In this document: piece by piece, positions 21,661-34,932 of the stretch
Position numbering within the stretch: the stretch's first letter is position 1
How the letters are laid out: each line of letters starts with the position of its first letter
Assembly (NCBI RefSeq): GCF_003589595.1
Contig: NW_020654289.1
Location: forward strand, 6,451,692 to 6,515,691
Length of the DNA stretch: 64,000 nucleotides
Origin: Hyposmocoma kahamanoa
Lineage: Eukaryota; Arthropoda; Insecta; Lepidoptera; Cosmopterigidae
Direction of reading: 5' to 3'
The notes under the pieces: model-generated
Seen by the model: only the letters and a program-made list of their open reading frames with translations
The model's database searches: none
What the model was told of the DNA's origin: nothing
Translations under genes and position numbers: made by a program

Positions 21661-21898
21661 TTAGTAGCGTTTTTAGTAGCACTAGAGCTCCTTGTTAAAG
21701 AGTTCGTCCAGGGAGTCCATTTCTGCCGCCAAGCAGTATTGTGAGCATTACTTCGTTCCTGTTTTGAAGGGTAAAGTCAACAGATCTTTGTGATTCAAAG
21801 CTCTGAGTAGCAACTACAACTGTTATGGAGAGGCCTGTCGTTACCACCAGGTGCACGACTTGTTTGTCCGGTTACTTAGTATATATTATAAAAAAAAA
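21661..21898 (+). repeat. Repeat A copy 8 (internally deleted)
   Basis: 5' and 3' thirds are present, but the block from GAAATTACAGGCACATGG to CAGTGGCAGTGCCCC is missing. Ends TATTATAAAAAAAA. Confidence 0.75.
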
Positions 21899-22313
21899 TT
21901 GTATTCAAAATGTCCTAAAATATATTAGAATCTATACAGACTAGATGTGACATCATAAGTGATAATATAATTTTGATTGTCATAATCATGTTGAAGGCAA
22001 ATAATTCAAGTTTCGCTCGTGCCCGTGAGCAATTTTAACCTTAAGTGTGATAAAGCGCTTTTTGTGGCGATAATACGTGGGATGAACAAAGATATTCCGC
22101 CTGCAATAAAAGAAGAAACTCTTTAATGAGCCGGAAAACGACGCTGTTTAGTTAATTAATCACGCTTCAACGTCCAATACAGATACACCGACACAATAAG
22201 GAACATTGTATTTAATGTCCATTATAACCAAGGATGTAATAGTTAAAAAAGAACCCGTTTCATTTTCAACTGATGAACAATAAAGAAATTGTGTCGTATA
22301 TATATCGTAATGA

Positions 22314-22602
22314 TTTAGTAGGAGTAGAAGTCCTCGTGGAAGAGTTCCTCCAGGGAAGTACTGCCACCTTGTGAACGTGAGCATTATTGCGTTTCGGTTT
22401 TAAAGGGTAAAGGTGCTGGTGATATTACAGGAATATGGGACTTGTCAATTTATGTCTCAGGGTAACGAGCGCAGTGGCAGTTCCCCTCAGATCTTTGCGA
22501 TTTATAGCTCTGAGTGGCACTGCAACGGCTATGGACAGGCGTGTCGCTTACCACCAGACACGACTTATACGCCCAGTCGCTTGGTATCATTAAAAAAGCC
22601 AC
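22314..22602 (+). repeat. Repeat A copy 9
   Basis: Near full length. The start, ATTTAGTAGGAGTAGAAGTC, is diverged, as is the tail GGTATCATTAAAAAA. Confidence 0.8.
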
Positions 22603-25600
22603 ATTCTTAGGGACTATTAACATATGTTGATAGCTAAGTCAGATCATCTGATATTAATATATTACTTATCATAACTCCTCTTCAAAAATTAAGCACCTAA
22701 TCTCCAAAATTTGTCGTTTTATCACTTTTATGGCCACTTATGATATGATGAGATGGGCTTATTAGTAGAAAAAAATTATGCTAACGTGAAAAAGATATCA
22801 TATATTGATATCAAATTAGCTAATAAAATATGTAAATAATAATGTGCTAGATAACCACACCAATTACTTTGATATCAACAACTTATGTTGCCATGATACT
22901 ACGGGTACCTGGGCAACGAAATCAACTTCAGGGACTACTCAGACAATCTAGAAGAGATCAAATTTAGAAATGTTCGTTTCCGTAATAAGTGTTACTGGGT
23001 GTCGAAGACGGATACTTCTGATTCGCCGAAGTCGTTATATAACGTACAGTACCTGCAACCGTTATAGTGCTGTGGTGAGAACCATTGGTAGACAACCACA
23101 AGAATAATGTCTTTAGATGTGTCGCTGTACAATTTTCAATAAAAGTTATCGTTGAGGTCGTTTACCAAGTATTGGGATGTGGTTAACATACGATAGACTG
23201 AGCATAACAGTGTCTTAGTCGAATGAAGCCAAGATACTGAATAAACCATATTCGAGTAGTCTGAATCTACTTTAGACATATTTAGTAAGTAGCATTACGG
23301 AAGCGACATTCCCATTTTGTAAAGGTCCTAAATTTATACAAAAATAATATTACCATGAGAACATTAACATTAAATTAGCTTTAAGAATAATCGAAATAAG
23401 AGCCAATAATGAGAGCCACGAGTAAGCAACACAAACACAGCACTTTTCAAAGAATTACATAACTTTCCTCACGTAATTCGCAACTGTCTAACGACCATTA
23501 AATTCAACATTGCAGGAACACTCATTTAGCCAATGGACCGTTAGACAAACAACTGCTCAGCCGCCCTCACCGCTAAGACAAGCTCGAGACACCCTAATCA
23601 GAGCTGGGCGTAGTAAATTAGAGAAACCTTGCATGATTTATACAGAAAAGATACGGAGAATGTAAACGGGACGAGAGCGTACCTACTGGATATATCAGAC
23701 ACTAGAATGAGTACCTGAATGAACAATAAACGTAAGAATACACTCAAAAAAGGACCAAGTAAATACTAAAAGTTGAAAGTACAAACTTAGTTAAGTCATA
23801 TTGGGAATTCTTAAATCGGTATAGCAATACCAGCCATTGTTATAAAACTACAGTACGCAAATGCGCAAGCAGAAAACTACAGTGCTAATTAAATATTACT
23901 AAGTGTAACATTGGGATCCAGTGGTGGATACCTGGCGGTGACCTTATAGTACAAATCCAACCTAGATTTCGGCTCATAATTTAACTGTACGATGTTCCTT
24001 AGATTACTTACATTGTAAAATGTATTGTTAAGGTGGAAAAGAACAATAAATTATTTGGATTGTAAAAAACAATGATAATATGAAATTAACTAAAAGTACT
24101 ACTCGAAAATCAAGGTACCACTATTATCAACTGACAGAATGTGTCAACATATGTCCACCATTTACTGTATAAGCAACATCCATAGGCAATCAAAACAGTT
24201 CAGTTTCCTAGATCACGTGGGCGACTGTGTCTCTGAGTTTCTCTTTCTAATGGCTTGCTTTATCTTGTCTTGATGATTCAGTTATTAGTGATGTATGAGG
24301 TCCATAAAGAAATTAAGTTTATGAACCAGTGATTCATGTAAAGTTTCTATACTAATGAGTCGGAGGTAGCGTAGCTGAATATGAATACAGAGCAAAGAAC
24401 TTTTAATCTGAATTAATTTAGTAGAGTTTTGCCTTTCTCTAAATTTTAATGCTTGATATTTCCCATATATTTAATCTTTGGCATCAATTGCAACTGAAGA
24501 AAATTGCTGGTTTATAAAATATAACCTGATTGATCTTGCTCATTGCGATCGACACCTCCTACATAAAGAATCGTAAGTCCAAATTCTCAATTTAACAGAC
24601 TAAAATGAGTGTAACACCACTTTATTTTTCATGCTTTATAATTTTACTACTGATATGTATGAACATAATTTGTTAGAAAAGGGACATACGTATTTTTGTG
24701 GCTAATGATAGATTTCATAGGAGTACTTAGAGGTACTTCGTGTCTAAATAAAATATACCAGTTTTTACATAAGACGTAGTTTACACAAGTGGAACATCAG
24801 TTTCACGTGTTATTTTATAATTGTCAGAATCTCGTAACGTTGCGTCTCTAAGTGATAATACGTACCATGTAGAGTTTAGCCACTCATAAAAATACCGAGA
24901 GGCCATACTTTTTATTATTTTTGACATATTAACGATATACAACGCTATTCTTAATTGAGAACTTAATGAATAGTGTGATATTCTCATACTATTTACCCAT
25001 TTCATTATACGATGGATTTCTAAAATCCAGACAAGAGTCAACAGAGATGTTTGAATTGAGCGATTGTTTTATTTAAAAATTTATTTTTATTTAAATTTAT
25101 TTAAACAATTTTTGTTTTTAGTGATTTAATGCAACTTAATTTCTAAACTATTGATTTTCGCAGAACTAATGTTTCGTTATAAACGCATTGTTAAGATATT
25201 AAGAAAATATACCACAGTAAATGGGCCACTCTGTATAAAACACCATTTAAAAATACCATATAAGTGTCATCCTAGCAAATCACTTATGCAATAGAAAGCT
25301 ACGTGTCTCAGTTTTTCTCTGTAAAACAATTGTTTATATAGTATCAGATTCCATTCCCGTATAAAAACCTTTAAAGCTGCTGTGCAAAAAGTATGTGTTA
25401 GCTGTAAAGAAAAAGCAAATTTACGATGTCTATACTAAATTATGAACACACCCAAAAACTATTGCGTCCATTACAATGTAAATATGTATACAACTAACTA
25501 TATACACACACACGCACTCACATCCTTTCACTTCATGGTTTGTAATAAATTTAATTTAATGATTAGGAAGGCACCGACTGTCAAGACAAGTACGCCTAGT

Positions 25601-25800
25601 TTGAAAAATAGTTTATAGGATTAAAATGAATAATTATATACCTATCAACTTGTTTGAATTAATAACGACTTAATTATTAATATGTTAAGATAAAAATCTC
25701 CGCCACATTTGATACTTAATACGAAAACTACAATTTAATATTCGAGTGTTATTAATCTTATCACGTTAGTAGCACAGTTTAACAGCTTAATTTAATAATT
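22603..25800. other. Long stretch without recognised genes
   Basis: Three kilobases of AT-rich DNA. I see a small palindrome GATATCATATATTGATATC near 22794 and nothing that I can call. The 86-codon minus-strand frame at 24781-25041 has no domain. Confidence 0.4.
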
Positions 25801-25854
25801 ATCTGTAGACCACACGCAGGGTACAGACGTCCTCCCGCGCAATGATCTATTAGC

Positions 25855-26100
25855 TATTAGGCACTGTAACCTTACCTTTATAGCTGTTGAATAGGCGTGG
25901 GCCAAGTACAGAGCCTTGTGGAACTCCCGTCAGTGGCGGTGTACCTTTATGAGTCATAGGTAATGAAATGGTTGGGCATGTATTCGGGGTCATGTTTTAG
26001 AGTCTACTACGAGGATAGAATGTGCAGACGCAATAAAAGCGTAATAGGATAGTGACGCTGTGGTTTTCAGTGTCAAATGCTTTTCAAAGGTTATTGGCGT
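25855..26100 (-). pseudogene. LINE reverse transcriptase fragment (motif B region)
   Basis: Minus-strand translation over 25880-25950 gives GTPPLTGVPQGSVLGPRLFN. G-V-P-Q-G-S-V-L-G-P is the strongly conserved reverse transcriptase region of non-LTR retrotransposons. The catalytic F/YADD is not found downstream and the upstream frame is broken. Confidence 0.65.
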
Positions 26101-26328
26101 ATGTTGTTTGTTTATATTAGAGAAAAAACATTTGTTTTTATCTCATTTGATATTTTTCGTAATAGTTTATGTAAATATAAATTATTATTGTATCATAAAT
26201 AAATAAATTATATTTTTGATGAGTAACTTGCAATTATTTTACCACCATAGTAGTAGTAATAGTGTAATTAGGAGAAAAAAATTGTAATTGTATGTAAAAA
26301 TATATCTATTTTGTTTTGAGAATAGCCC

Positions 26329-26560
26329 TTTTCTAAGTGCTTGTGGATGAAACGACGAAATATTTTTATAGATTTTTCATAAATGGCGCTACGGAAAAAA
26401 AAGTCGGTGAAAACCAAATACAAAGATCCGACAACAAGCACTTAGAAAAATTCGTGAGGTCCGCTGCTTCGTTCCGTGGCTTAGTTGGCAAAGCATCTGC
26501 CACGGTTTGCTGGAAGACGTCGGCTCGGGATTTTTTCTAAGTGTTCGTCTTAGAAAAATT
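26329..26560. repeat. Inverted repeat with adjoining tRNA-like segment
   Basis: TTTTCTAAGTGCTTGT at about 26330-26345 is perfectly inverted as ACAAGCACTTAGAAAA at about 26435-26450. A third, diverged copy (TTTTCTAAGTGTTCGTCTTA) lies at about 26533. Between the second and third copies is a tRNA-like segment with CGTGGCTTAGTTGGCAAAGC (A-box-like) and CGGCTCGGGATTT (B-box-like). The tRNA-like part also pairs with itself (CCGTGGC/GCCACGG). It may be a SINE head or a composite element. Confidence 0.5.
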
Positions 26561-29500
26561 CATCTTTGTATTAATAATTATAACAAACTAGTGGAGTAAT
26601 TTCACAAAAAAATATTGAATATCAATTAAATACAAATTCAATAGTCTTTATATTTTAATCATTCCGAGATTTACGAGGAGAGGGATTATCTACTTTATGT
26701 ATACATGCATATACTAAACCTATTCTGATCTCTGGTAATCAGAGTAAGTACTATTAGCTCTAAAACGTACATTTTTTTAATTTTTTGGTCAACTTACAAA
26801 TGCGTTACGTAACTAAATGTGTATCGTAAAAGGACTAAAGCTTTCCTCTATCTTAACCTAAGCACTTTGCAGTGACTAAAAGCACTGGTCTGTCGTAAAT
26901 ATGATAATATGTGTCGTTCTAAACTTTATTTCCTAGTTTCTCACAGTTAAAAGGCATTGTAAACCATTGTCAGTATTATTATATTATGGCACTAAAAGGG
27001 ACCACAATGTGTATGCAAGAATTATATTGGAGCGGTTTGTATACAGCAAATCATTTGAAAAATAAATCCGATTTATACGAACCATGCCAAACACTGTGTT
27101 TAAAGTGTATTCAGAACTAAAACTGAACGTTTTTGTTTTCACAGCACTATTGCAATAAGAACGTTCTCTAAGTGCAGCACTTCGGGTCTATGTCCTCTCT
27201 TTGGTGTCGTCTGAGACTACTAACAGAAAGGGAAATATTATATATTTGCAAAATGAATCGCCTCTAGCTACCAAACGCAAGCTAAACAAGATTACCACTG
27301 TAAAAGCCATTCACATCATAGAGACAAGCTGGCTAAACGATGAATAGTACTAACTGCTAGCACATTCGCGTCGAGCTCAGACAATGCGTAGGTCATTGGT
27401 TGCGTCGGCGTTTACGATTGTAGTACATTCATGGGCATTTATTTAACTGTAATAACAACACGTTATTTTTATAGTTATAGAGTTTGTTGCCATTTTTATT
27501 TACTTTTACACTGTTACGAAATTTTGATATGATACCAAAGTGTCTTTGGAAGAGGAGTTTAAAAACATTAACATTATTACTATATTATCGTTACGGTTTA
27601 TAAGTCTATGTTAAGAAAAACAGTAAAAAAAAATAGTGGTAAACATAACATTAATACGAGGAATAAAAATTTACTAGCCGTTCTTGATAGCCGTCTTCAC
27701 GAAGTCACAAATATTTAAATTGTCAAAATTTAAAGGGCAATGTATAGTTCATTCCTATAGTAAGATTCCGATTTTTATGTAATTAGCACAGTAACATATG
27801 TTTATTGATAAAAATTTGATGTAAATCTTCCAAATAATAAATAAATAAATACTTAAAATTTGCCATTTACGAAGCTTAAAACTATAGTGCCACAAAAGCT
27901 ATATATAAAATCAATGTGATCCTTAAGCTCTTTCAGGATGTCTCGAATGATAAATGTGTACAAATTTTATTTACAAAGAGTTTCTTATTCATTCTTCTCA
28001 CGGGAATCTGCTTTACAAATGACTAGTGGTATTTAATGAATGTAACGATTTCGAATGTAATTCGTTAACCTATGATATAATATTTGAGTTTGATATGTAT
28101 GTGGAGTCTAACTTAAACCATATGATTGATGATTAACATCCAAACATCTATTCTTGGAAAATTGGATATAATTTCTCTAGTATTTATTTGATCTGTGATT
28201 TCTACAACCAAATAATCCGCTTGCTCGTTACGAGTGTTACAATGCACAAAGGATTTCGAAAATTAAAAACGAAAAATTTAAAAATTTTACACTAAATGCT
28301 GTGGCAAGTAGGTACTTGCAATATTAATATGAGCGATATAATACGTGGTTGATCGAGAACCGGTTCTGAATGCGTGCGCGCACTAACCTTTTGACTTCCT
28401 TGCCGTTCATTATGATTGCTGATTTTATGACTGACTTGTAAAGCTTTAGAAGGGATAAATGAAACTGTTCGTTTGTTTGTAAAATTTCCACGAAAGAACT
28501 ACGGTTACTACTGCGTGCAACTGGTTACAAATAGAGCCACTACATCATATCGGGAGCAGTATCCAATTTAAAGGTTATATCAAGAGACTACAACGATAAC
28601 AAAGGGCTTAGATCAAATCCATTAACACGTAAAAAAGCACCTCGTGGGAAAAAATTCAAACATCAAATAGCAACATCGTAAAATTCGAGATTTAGGAAAG
28701 AAAGACAAGGTTCGCAATGAAAAATTTAGTTACTAACGGAACATGAATTTAATTTAAAAGTTTCCCATAGCGACAGACTGGAAAGTAACACGTTCCAGTT
28801 TTACTAAACTGATTGAATATTTTCAACTGCTTCAATTTTAAACATTAAATTTAAATTAAAGCCCCATAAATATTTTCTAAATTACTAATTATAATATGCA
28901 TACAATTAGACTATGTTGTTTAAGCCTATGTTCGGATATTTTTATGTGTTTGCTCTCGCATTATCACCTCAAACCAATTAACTATTTACTTTTGTGGACT
29001 TATACTATCTTTTCTTTGCTGTGCTCAATAGATTAAATAACTATAAATATATAATAATGGTTTGGATACAAGAATATAAAAGTCCAAATTTGCTTTAACA
29101 CTGCTGATGCCCTTATTTGTAGAATCTAAATTTGCGTTTTTATTAGGTAGTCTTTTAGGTATATCGTATGTTGCTGCATTTCAGATTTAAAACCCACAAT
29201 TTTCTGCTTTACTTTTTCACTAATTTGCTCTGTTTCTTTTCTGCTTCAACGCTATATATGTCCTATGTCAAACAAGTGAAAGAATTCTTATCTCATATTA
29301 TTTATCTTTTAGAAGAAATGAGTGGATGACAACACCTTCTAGGTACTCGATTAAACCTATCCTGCATATGACTGACATTTGACTGCTAACAGAACCATTC
29401 CATTCTGCCAAGCCTTCAGCGATAAAGCTTATTTTTATAGCCCAATCTGTCCACTTGTTTACATCATCACCTCGTTGGAAAGTCGTAAAATCCTTTTTAT

Positions 29501-29640
29501 TTCGTGTTGTACAACGCATTTATCAGTTATCATTCCAGTTTTATTGCTCTGGGGTGTGTGGTTCGGTGATAGTTTTTTGTGATTCGATATTGAAGTTTTT
29601 ATTGGGCAACAATGCATTTGATCTTACCTCAACTGAAAAT
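26561..29640. other. Long stretch without recognised genes
   Basis: AT-rich spacer. No repeat family seen elsewhere in the window enters here, and short open frames lack domains. Confidence 0.4.
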
Positions 29641-29665
29641 ATATATATTTATATATATATTTCAC
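29638..29665 (+). repeat. TA-rich microsatellite
   Basis: Alternating AT/TA run (AATATATATATTTATATATA and onward). Confidence 0.8.
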
Positions 29666-29785
29666 GCCCTTTTCCCATTGGGGTAATCAGGCACAACAAC
29701 CTTCCACTTGCTACAGTCCTGACAAGCATTTTTCGCCTAATCAACATCAGCGTTTTTATTCATGATCGTCGATTGAGAGTATAAT
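29666..29785 (-). pseudogene. Possible LINE C-terminal scrap
   Basis: Minus-strand translation contains ACQDCSKWKVVVPDYPNGKR. It resembles the A-x-x-R-x-x-W motif at the extreme C-terminus of many insect LINE ORF2 proteins. The call rests on one short motif. Confidence 0.3.
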
Positions 29786-29789
29786 TGAC

Positions 29790-31150
29790 CTAGCCTTTCT
29801 TTAGAACGTATTTAATTTATTAGCTCAGATTTGAAGTTCATTATCACCTGAGATGGTTTAATTAGGTACTTTACTAAATCATCTAGTCCACACAAATCTA
29901 TAAAGTTACCTACAGAAGCTTTAGATCTAAAGACCTAACGTAGCTTTAACTTGAACTTTTCAAAACCCCATAAAAATATAAGATAAGATAATTAACTTTC
30001 ACTAAATCTAAGAAGTTTTAATAAACAAATCATAACTCACAATTTCTAACCCCTAAACAAAGATAAAATATCTGAAGAAACCACAGCACATCGACACGGT
30101 AGAAATGTAACCGCCTTCCTCCATTACATCATCTATTTTATGGAACCACAGGCATGATTCTATGGAAAAAGGCACTATTGAGTACTCGCTAGTTAGGTTA
30201 GTACTAAAATTATTACCAATATGTTTTAGACTTTTTAATTGCTTGAGTCTAACGTGATACTCGTAAATTGGTTCGGATTGCTTACTTTCTTTTTAATTGC
30301 CTCAAAAATCCAATCATACCAACTATGATGATAATATTAATAATCTATATGGTCACAATAAGAAAACCTTTATAGGGCATAACGGTTTTATAGCACAGAT
30401 CTGTGAATTTTTGAGTTAAGTTTATCTTCCCAATTCCTATCTAAGATAAAAGGTTTACTGGACATAACACACAACTATTATCTACTTTACAAGTCAATGC
30501 AACGACTTAAATGCCATTCCTTTGTTTTATTGGTCACTAAAAGAATAAAACCTAAATAGATTTCCTAGATAAATGTTTTCTTTGTGCCGGTTTACAATTG
30601 TCTTGTATTCAACTTTATATAAACCATGTTTATTCCTCACAAGAATGTTTTCCGGCTAAACAATGTCAAAATAACTGCATAGCAGTGTATTATTCAATTT
30701 GGCGAAATGTTTGTACTCATTTCTTAATCACTTACGTAATGTCGAATTTGTGAGAATTATAATTAAGGTGAAAATATGTATAAGGTAAAAGAAACATAAC
30801 AAATAAAGAAGAAAATCAAAGTGAGCAGCTTTAAAGAGGTCAAGGAGCTGGTTAGGAACCTTAAGGAGTGGAGGAGCTGCTCTGGCAATAAATAGGCTAA
30901 TGATTTCTTAACTGGAAAATATGCACTAATATTTACTTATATTATTATCACCACCCATGAAACCCATTGTTGAGTTATACTACGGGCTAATATTTGATAT
31001 TAAACTCATAGTACTACTCCAAGCAAAACTGACGTTTATGACAAAACGTAATCGCATTATCTCTTAAAATATCTAGGCATTTCACTGTTCTAAGGTGTAA
31101 CCCTTACATTTATACCCTGTGTCTTACGACTTTAAACTCTATAAAATATC
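29790..31150. other. No gene recognised
   Basis: AT-rich. A purine-rich open patch near 30820-30893 (AAAGAGGTCAAGGAGCTGG) has no recognised similarity. Confidence 0.35.
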
Positions 31151-31160
31151 AATGTAAGTA

Positions 31161-31853
31161 TTGATTTACACGATAAGCTCTGTCTCTACTGTCTATGATA
31201 TTGTTTCATTGCTGAACACTGGTGTTCCTCAGGGAGATGTTTTTGGGCCAAAAACCTGTGCAATTGTTACACTCTTGCTTAGTGCGAGTCTACGACACAA
31301 CAAGTCTTTAATTTATCTTAAATGTTCATTTAAATTTCAAAACGCTCGGCCGGGTTGCGAATTTCGATTTTCCCGTAGCCTTAAGCTTTCTATTCCTTCT
31401 CATCGCACTGATTTTTTGTCTAATTCTTTTACCCTTGATGCAATTCGTCTTTGGAACGCGCTCCCGCTCCATGTAAGACAAGCTCAGACCAAATTATCTT
31501 TCAAGCGCATGTTGCGCAAGCATCTGTTTGACAATAGTCAAAATTAAGACACTGTTTAATGTTGCTTTGGGTACATATATCATATTATTTATTATTATAA
31601 TATATATATGTAAGTTTATTATGTATGTATAATAAGTATGTTTATTGTATGTTATTTATTTATACCATACAAATTATCGATTAGTTTTCTAGTATTTCTA
31701 TTTCTTCTTGTTTAAGTGTAGCACCAACCTATTGTGTTTTTTTTCTGTTTGGCCCAATGGTTGACTGGTAGAGAATGCCTTATGGCATTAAGTCCGCCAT
31801 TTGTACTTCAGTGTATTGTACAATAAAGTTTAAATAAATAAATAAATAAATAA
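31161..31853 (+). pseudogene. Internally deleted LINE tail with 3' UTR and AAAT tail
   Basis: A 128-codon open frame (31161-31547) joins a reverse transcriptase motif B remnant (LNTGVPQGDVFGPKTC, about residues 18-33) directly to a C-terminal block (DAIRLWNALPLHVRQAQTKL, then SFKRMLRKHLFD). Many LINE ORF2 proteins end in A-x-x-L-W-N-x-L-P-x-x-x-R-x-x-x-x-x-x-F-K-x-x-L-x-x-H-L-F. The catalytic aspartate pair is missing, so the middle has been deleted. After the stop, about 280 bp of AT-rich 3' UTR leads to AATAAAG and an AAAT microsatellite (31828-31853), the expected 3' terminus. Confidence 0.65.
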
Positions 31854-31859
31854 GTCTTT

Positions 31860-34770
31860 TACAGTTTTTGTAAACCTTGTCAAAAGTATAATTTTGTCAC
31901 GTTGATCATTTCCCCAACTTTGAATCTAGTATACCTTTAACAAAACTGCAATACTTGTTCAACATTTCTGAATTTTATTTCTTTCATAGTTAAATGATAC
32001 ACTCATAACGCTCTGTAAACTATGTTCTGTGTATGTTATTTTTTCTTTATGCCTTTGAATTTACTTCCTTGAATGAAAATGAATGAATGAATTCTAATAC
32101 TTCCTTCTATTGCACATGCCTATTTCTATGCACAAAGCCTATTGTTCCAACTTCTCTGTTTACAAAACTTTGTACAGTAATAGCAGTTTTCTTAACGTAA
32201 ATATTATTTCATTAAGTACCTCCACTTACCTCAGAACTATTAATTAGTAAAATATATCAATTCGTTGACGCTCCTCTATCAGAATTAATCGTAAAAATGC
32301 TGTAAAATCTGACATTGCCTAATACATACGGTTTTATGAGCATTTTTCGTGTTTTATATTTTGCGTTTCAGGAATGTCATTGATGACTGATGACATTAGA
32401 TTACATTTGCTGACTATTTGTAATCTGCTTTGTTGTTGTTGTTGATTTATATGAATTCTTCCTTGACTTTCATTGCTTGGTTAGTTTTATGGTAGATGAT
32501 AAATATAAATTAGTGGCTTTATTACGTCGGGTAAATGATATATGGTATAATTTGCGGTGACTCGTGGGCGGTTAGCTACTTGGTCGGCTGATTTTATGTG
32601 AAATTTGATACCACATAATGTCAAAGTGGTCAGAGGAAGTGGCTTATTAATTTACTATGCAGAAAATGTATATTGTTGAACAAATTACAATATAAACAGT
32701 ATTGCAATCAGTAATCAATAAAGATATCATTATGTGGTTAACAATAACCTGTATATATTTCTCTTTATATTTGCTTATATAAAGTGAACTGGAGTCGTTG
32801 CCGTCAGACCGTGAAAATCTTAACATGCTTGTTGCATTAGCAGAGCACGTACTCACTCTCAGCAGTAAGATGGAATGTAAAGTATAGAAAACTAAGGGAA
32901 AACGTGGAAGCAGCCTGGGTCGAAACATCCTCGACATTGAGTAATCGAGTGTATTTTCTACCAATAACCTGACGGAGATAAAGATATATAAAATTTTGAC
33001 ACATCATAGCTGTTCGAATGGCACAACCATTCAATGGTGCGATGGCATAATCAAAAAGTGTCAATAATATATAGCACAGACAGAGTATATATAGAGCAAA
33101 CTCTTCCATGCAATAGTGACATATCACCTATAGGACGGAGGAGTAACAAATCAATATGGGTGTTTATTGCTTGGCATAAAATGCATAACATAAATATGAA
33201 TACGTTGCTAACTCAGACTACCCAAACTGAGTTGTGCTGAATTTGAATTCAATCAGCAAAATCTACGTCTATATTTGTATATGTATCTATATAGAAGATT
33301 TCAAACTACACCTAGTGCTCAGTGCAAGTTAGGAACCGCACCTTTAGTGATGCAAAGCGTAAACATTTGAATTTGTGCATAAAACATCTCCATTAAATGC
33401 AACACGTTACCCAATTTCATTTTATCTTACATCCTATTCTTTTGTTTCAAGATTTCTCACTTTCTTTGTAGTGTTCGCAGAAGTTATGTAATAACATTTT
33501 AATCATAAATATCGGCAGCGCTTGTGAAAACTATTAGGTACGTGTCTCGTAAGTTTTTTTAGGAAAATGCAAACGTTGAAAGTTATTGTATTAAATATTG
33601 AAATTTGTATAACAATATACTATTTATTAGTTTGTTGAAATGCTATTTTCCAGTGAGAAATATCGGTCTAGACCCTAGAACGTCGTTAGTTACTATTTCA
33701 CTTATCACCACTGAAAATAACCAAATAATGAAAGAACTAAATCAGCTGTTGGATAATTTTTAACACATAAAGTGATGACCTAAAACACTTATCAGAAACA
33801 CGGTTATCATGCAAGAACTAACATAACTTAATAAAAAAATAGACACCTGAACTTTGCCGATTTGCACAACTATGTCTTAAAGTTTCCACGTGTAGTGGGA
33901 AGACACATAATTAGATACGAGTTCTACCGTGCAAGATTATAAAATCATAACCCAGCTTAACAGTTTACATAAATTTCATTCTACTTTGCAGTTTGGTTGT
34001 AAAATAACAGTAAGAAATAGAATCCGGTAAATATACGTCTTGTGAACCTGTAACATACTTCATTCAAAGACACGTCTTGAAGAGTTCGTTCACATTATCC
34101 TAAGGCGATACACAGGCTGACTATTAGGGACGCTCAATTTATGAATACGAGCTCCTTAAAATTTGCGACGTGTGAGACCGCCTTGCAGCCGCAACACTTA
34201 ATTTGGGCCCAGTTCAAAATATAGCACTAACAACATGGAACCGAGTCGTGATTTCAAATTCAAATTAAGTTAGCGTTTCGGCGAATGATAAAGGACTTCA
34301 AATTGCACCTTTTGAATATTTAAATGCAATCGATTACGAATTTAATGCGTTTAGACTTTGTGTTGCTGTTTGCGTAACAGGAGATGTAAACGATAGTGTT
34401 CTCAAAAATGTGATATCTCAATTGCTATCGCTATATTCGAATTTATGAATGTTATAACCGACAATATTGGTGTTTGTTGATGAAACAGGCTTGTTTAGAG
34501 TTTTGTTCTTTTAAACGAAGACGGCATTATACCATGATTGGAATCGATCAATATCAAGTTTTATCGTTTTCGAGAATTCCCCGAGTAAAGTGCTTTCATG
34601 TTTGCAAATCGAGTTACGACTTTGCTTCTTATGTAAATCAGTGTTTCCTTTTTTGGATCGTTCTTATTACATATAACACATAATACTGTTACATTGTTAA
34701 GTAAATATTTTATATAGTGCCTCTAGGCATTCTAAACGTTAACATTAAGGAATTTATAAATTAAAAATAT
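31860..34770. other. Long stretch without recognised genes
   Basis: AT-rich spacer. Overlapping frames at 32647-33240 on both strands have no domain. Nothing supportable. Confidence 0.4.
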
Positions 34771-34775
34771 TTCAA

Positions 34776-34932
34776 GTTCTTAGGCTTCCGCGATTGATTC
34801 CGGCTTCTTAGGCTTCCGCGATGAAATTTTTTTTTTCTAATTTTTCGCATCTAAATCGCGTATATTTGTTTTGTTCAAACAAACCAACATTTCGGGCCCC
34901 TTAAAGGTCTGTTGATTACAGCTGACTGAAAT
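34776..34932 (-). repeat. Repeat B copy with a 28-bp terminal duplication
   Basis: The terminal word TTCTTAGGCTTCCGCGAT occurs twice, 28 bp apart (34777 and 34805). It is followed by ATCTAAATCGCGTATATTTG and CAAACAAACCAACATTTCGG, the Repeat B core. Confidence 0.6.

Noticed and set aside
24781..25041. 86-codon minus-strand frame
   Set aside because: No recognisable domain, no supporting context.
26466..26545. tRNA gene
   Set aside because: A- and B-box-like words are present, but acceptor and anticodon stems cannot be drawn.
31800..31860. AAAT run as a plain microsatellite
   Set aside because: It directly follows a LINE 3' UTR with AATAAAG, so it is better read as the element tail.
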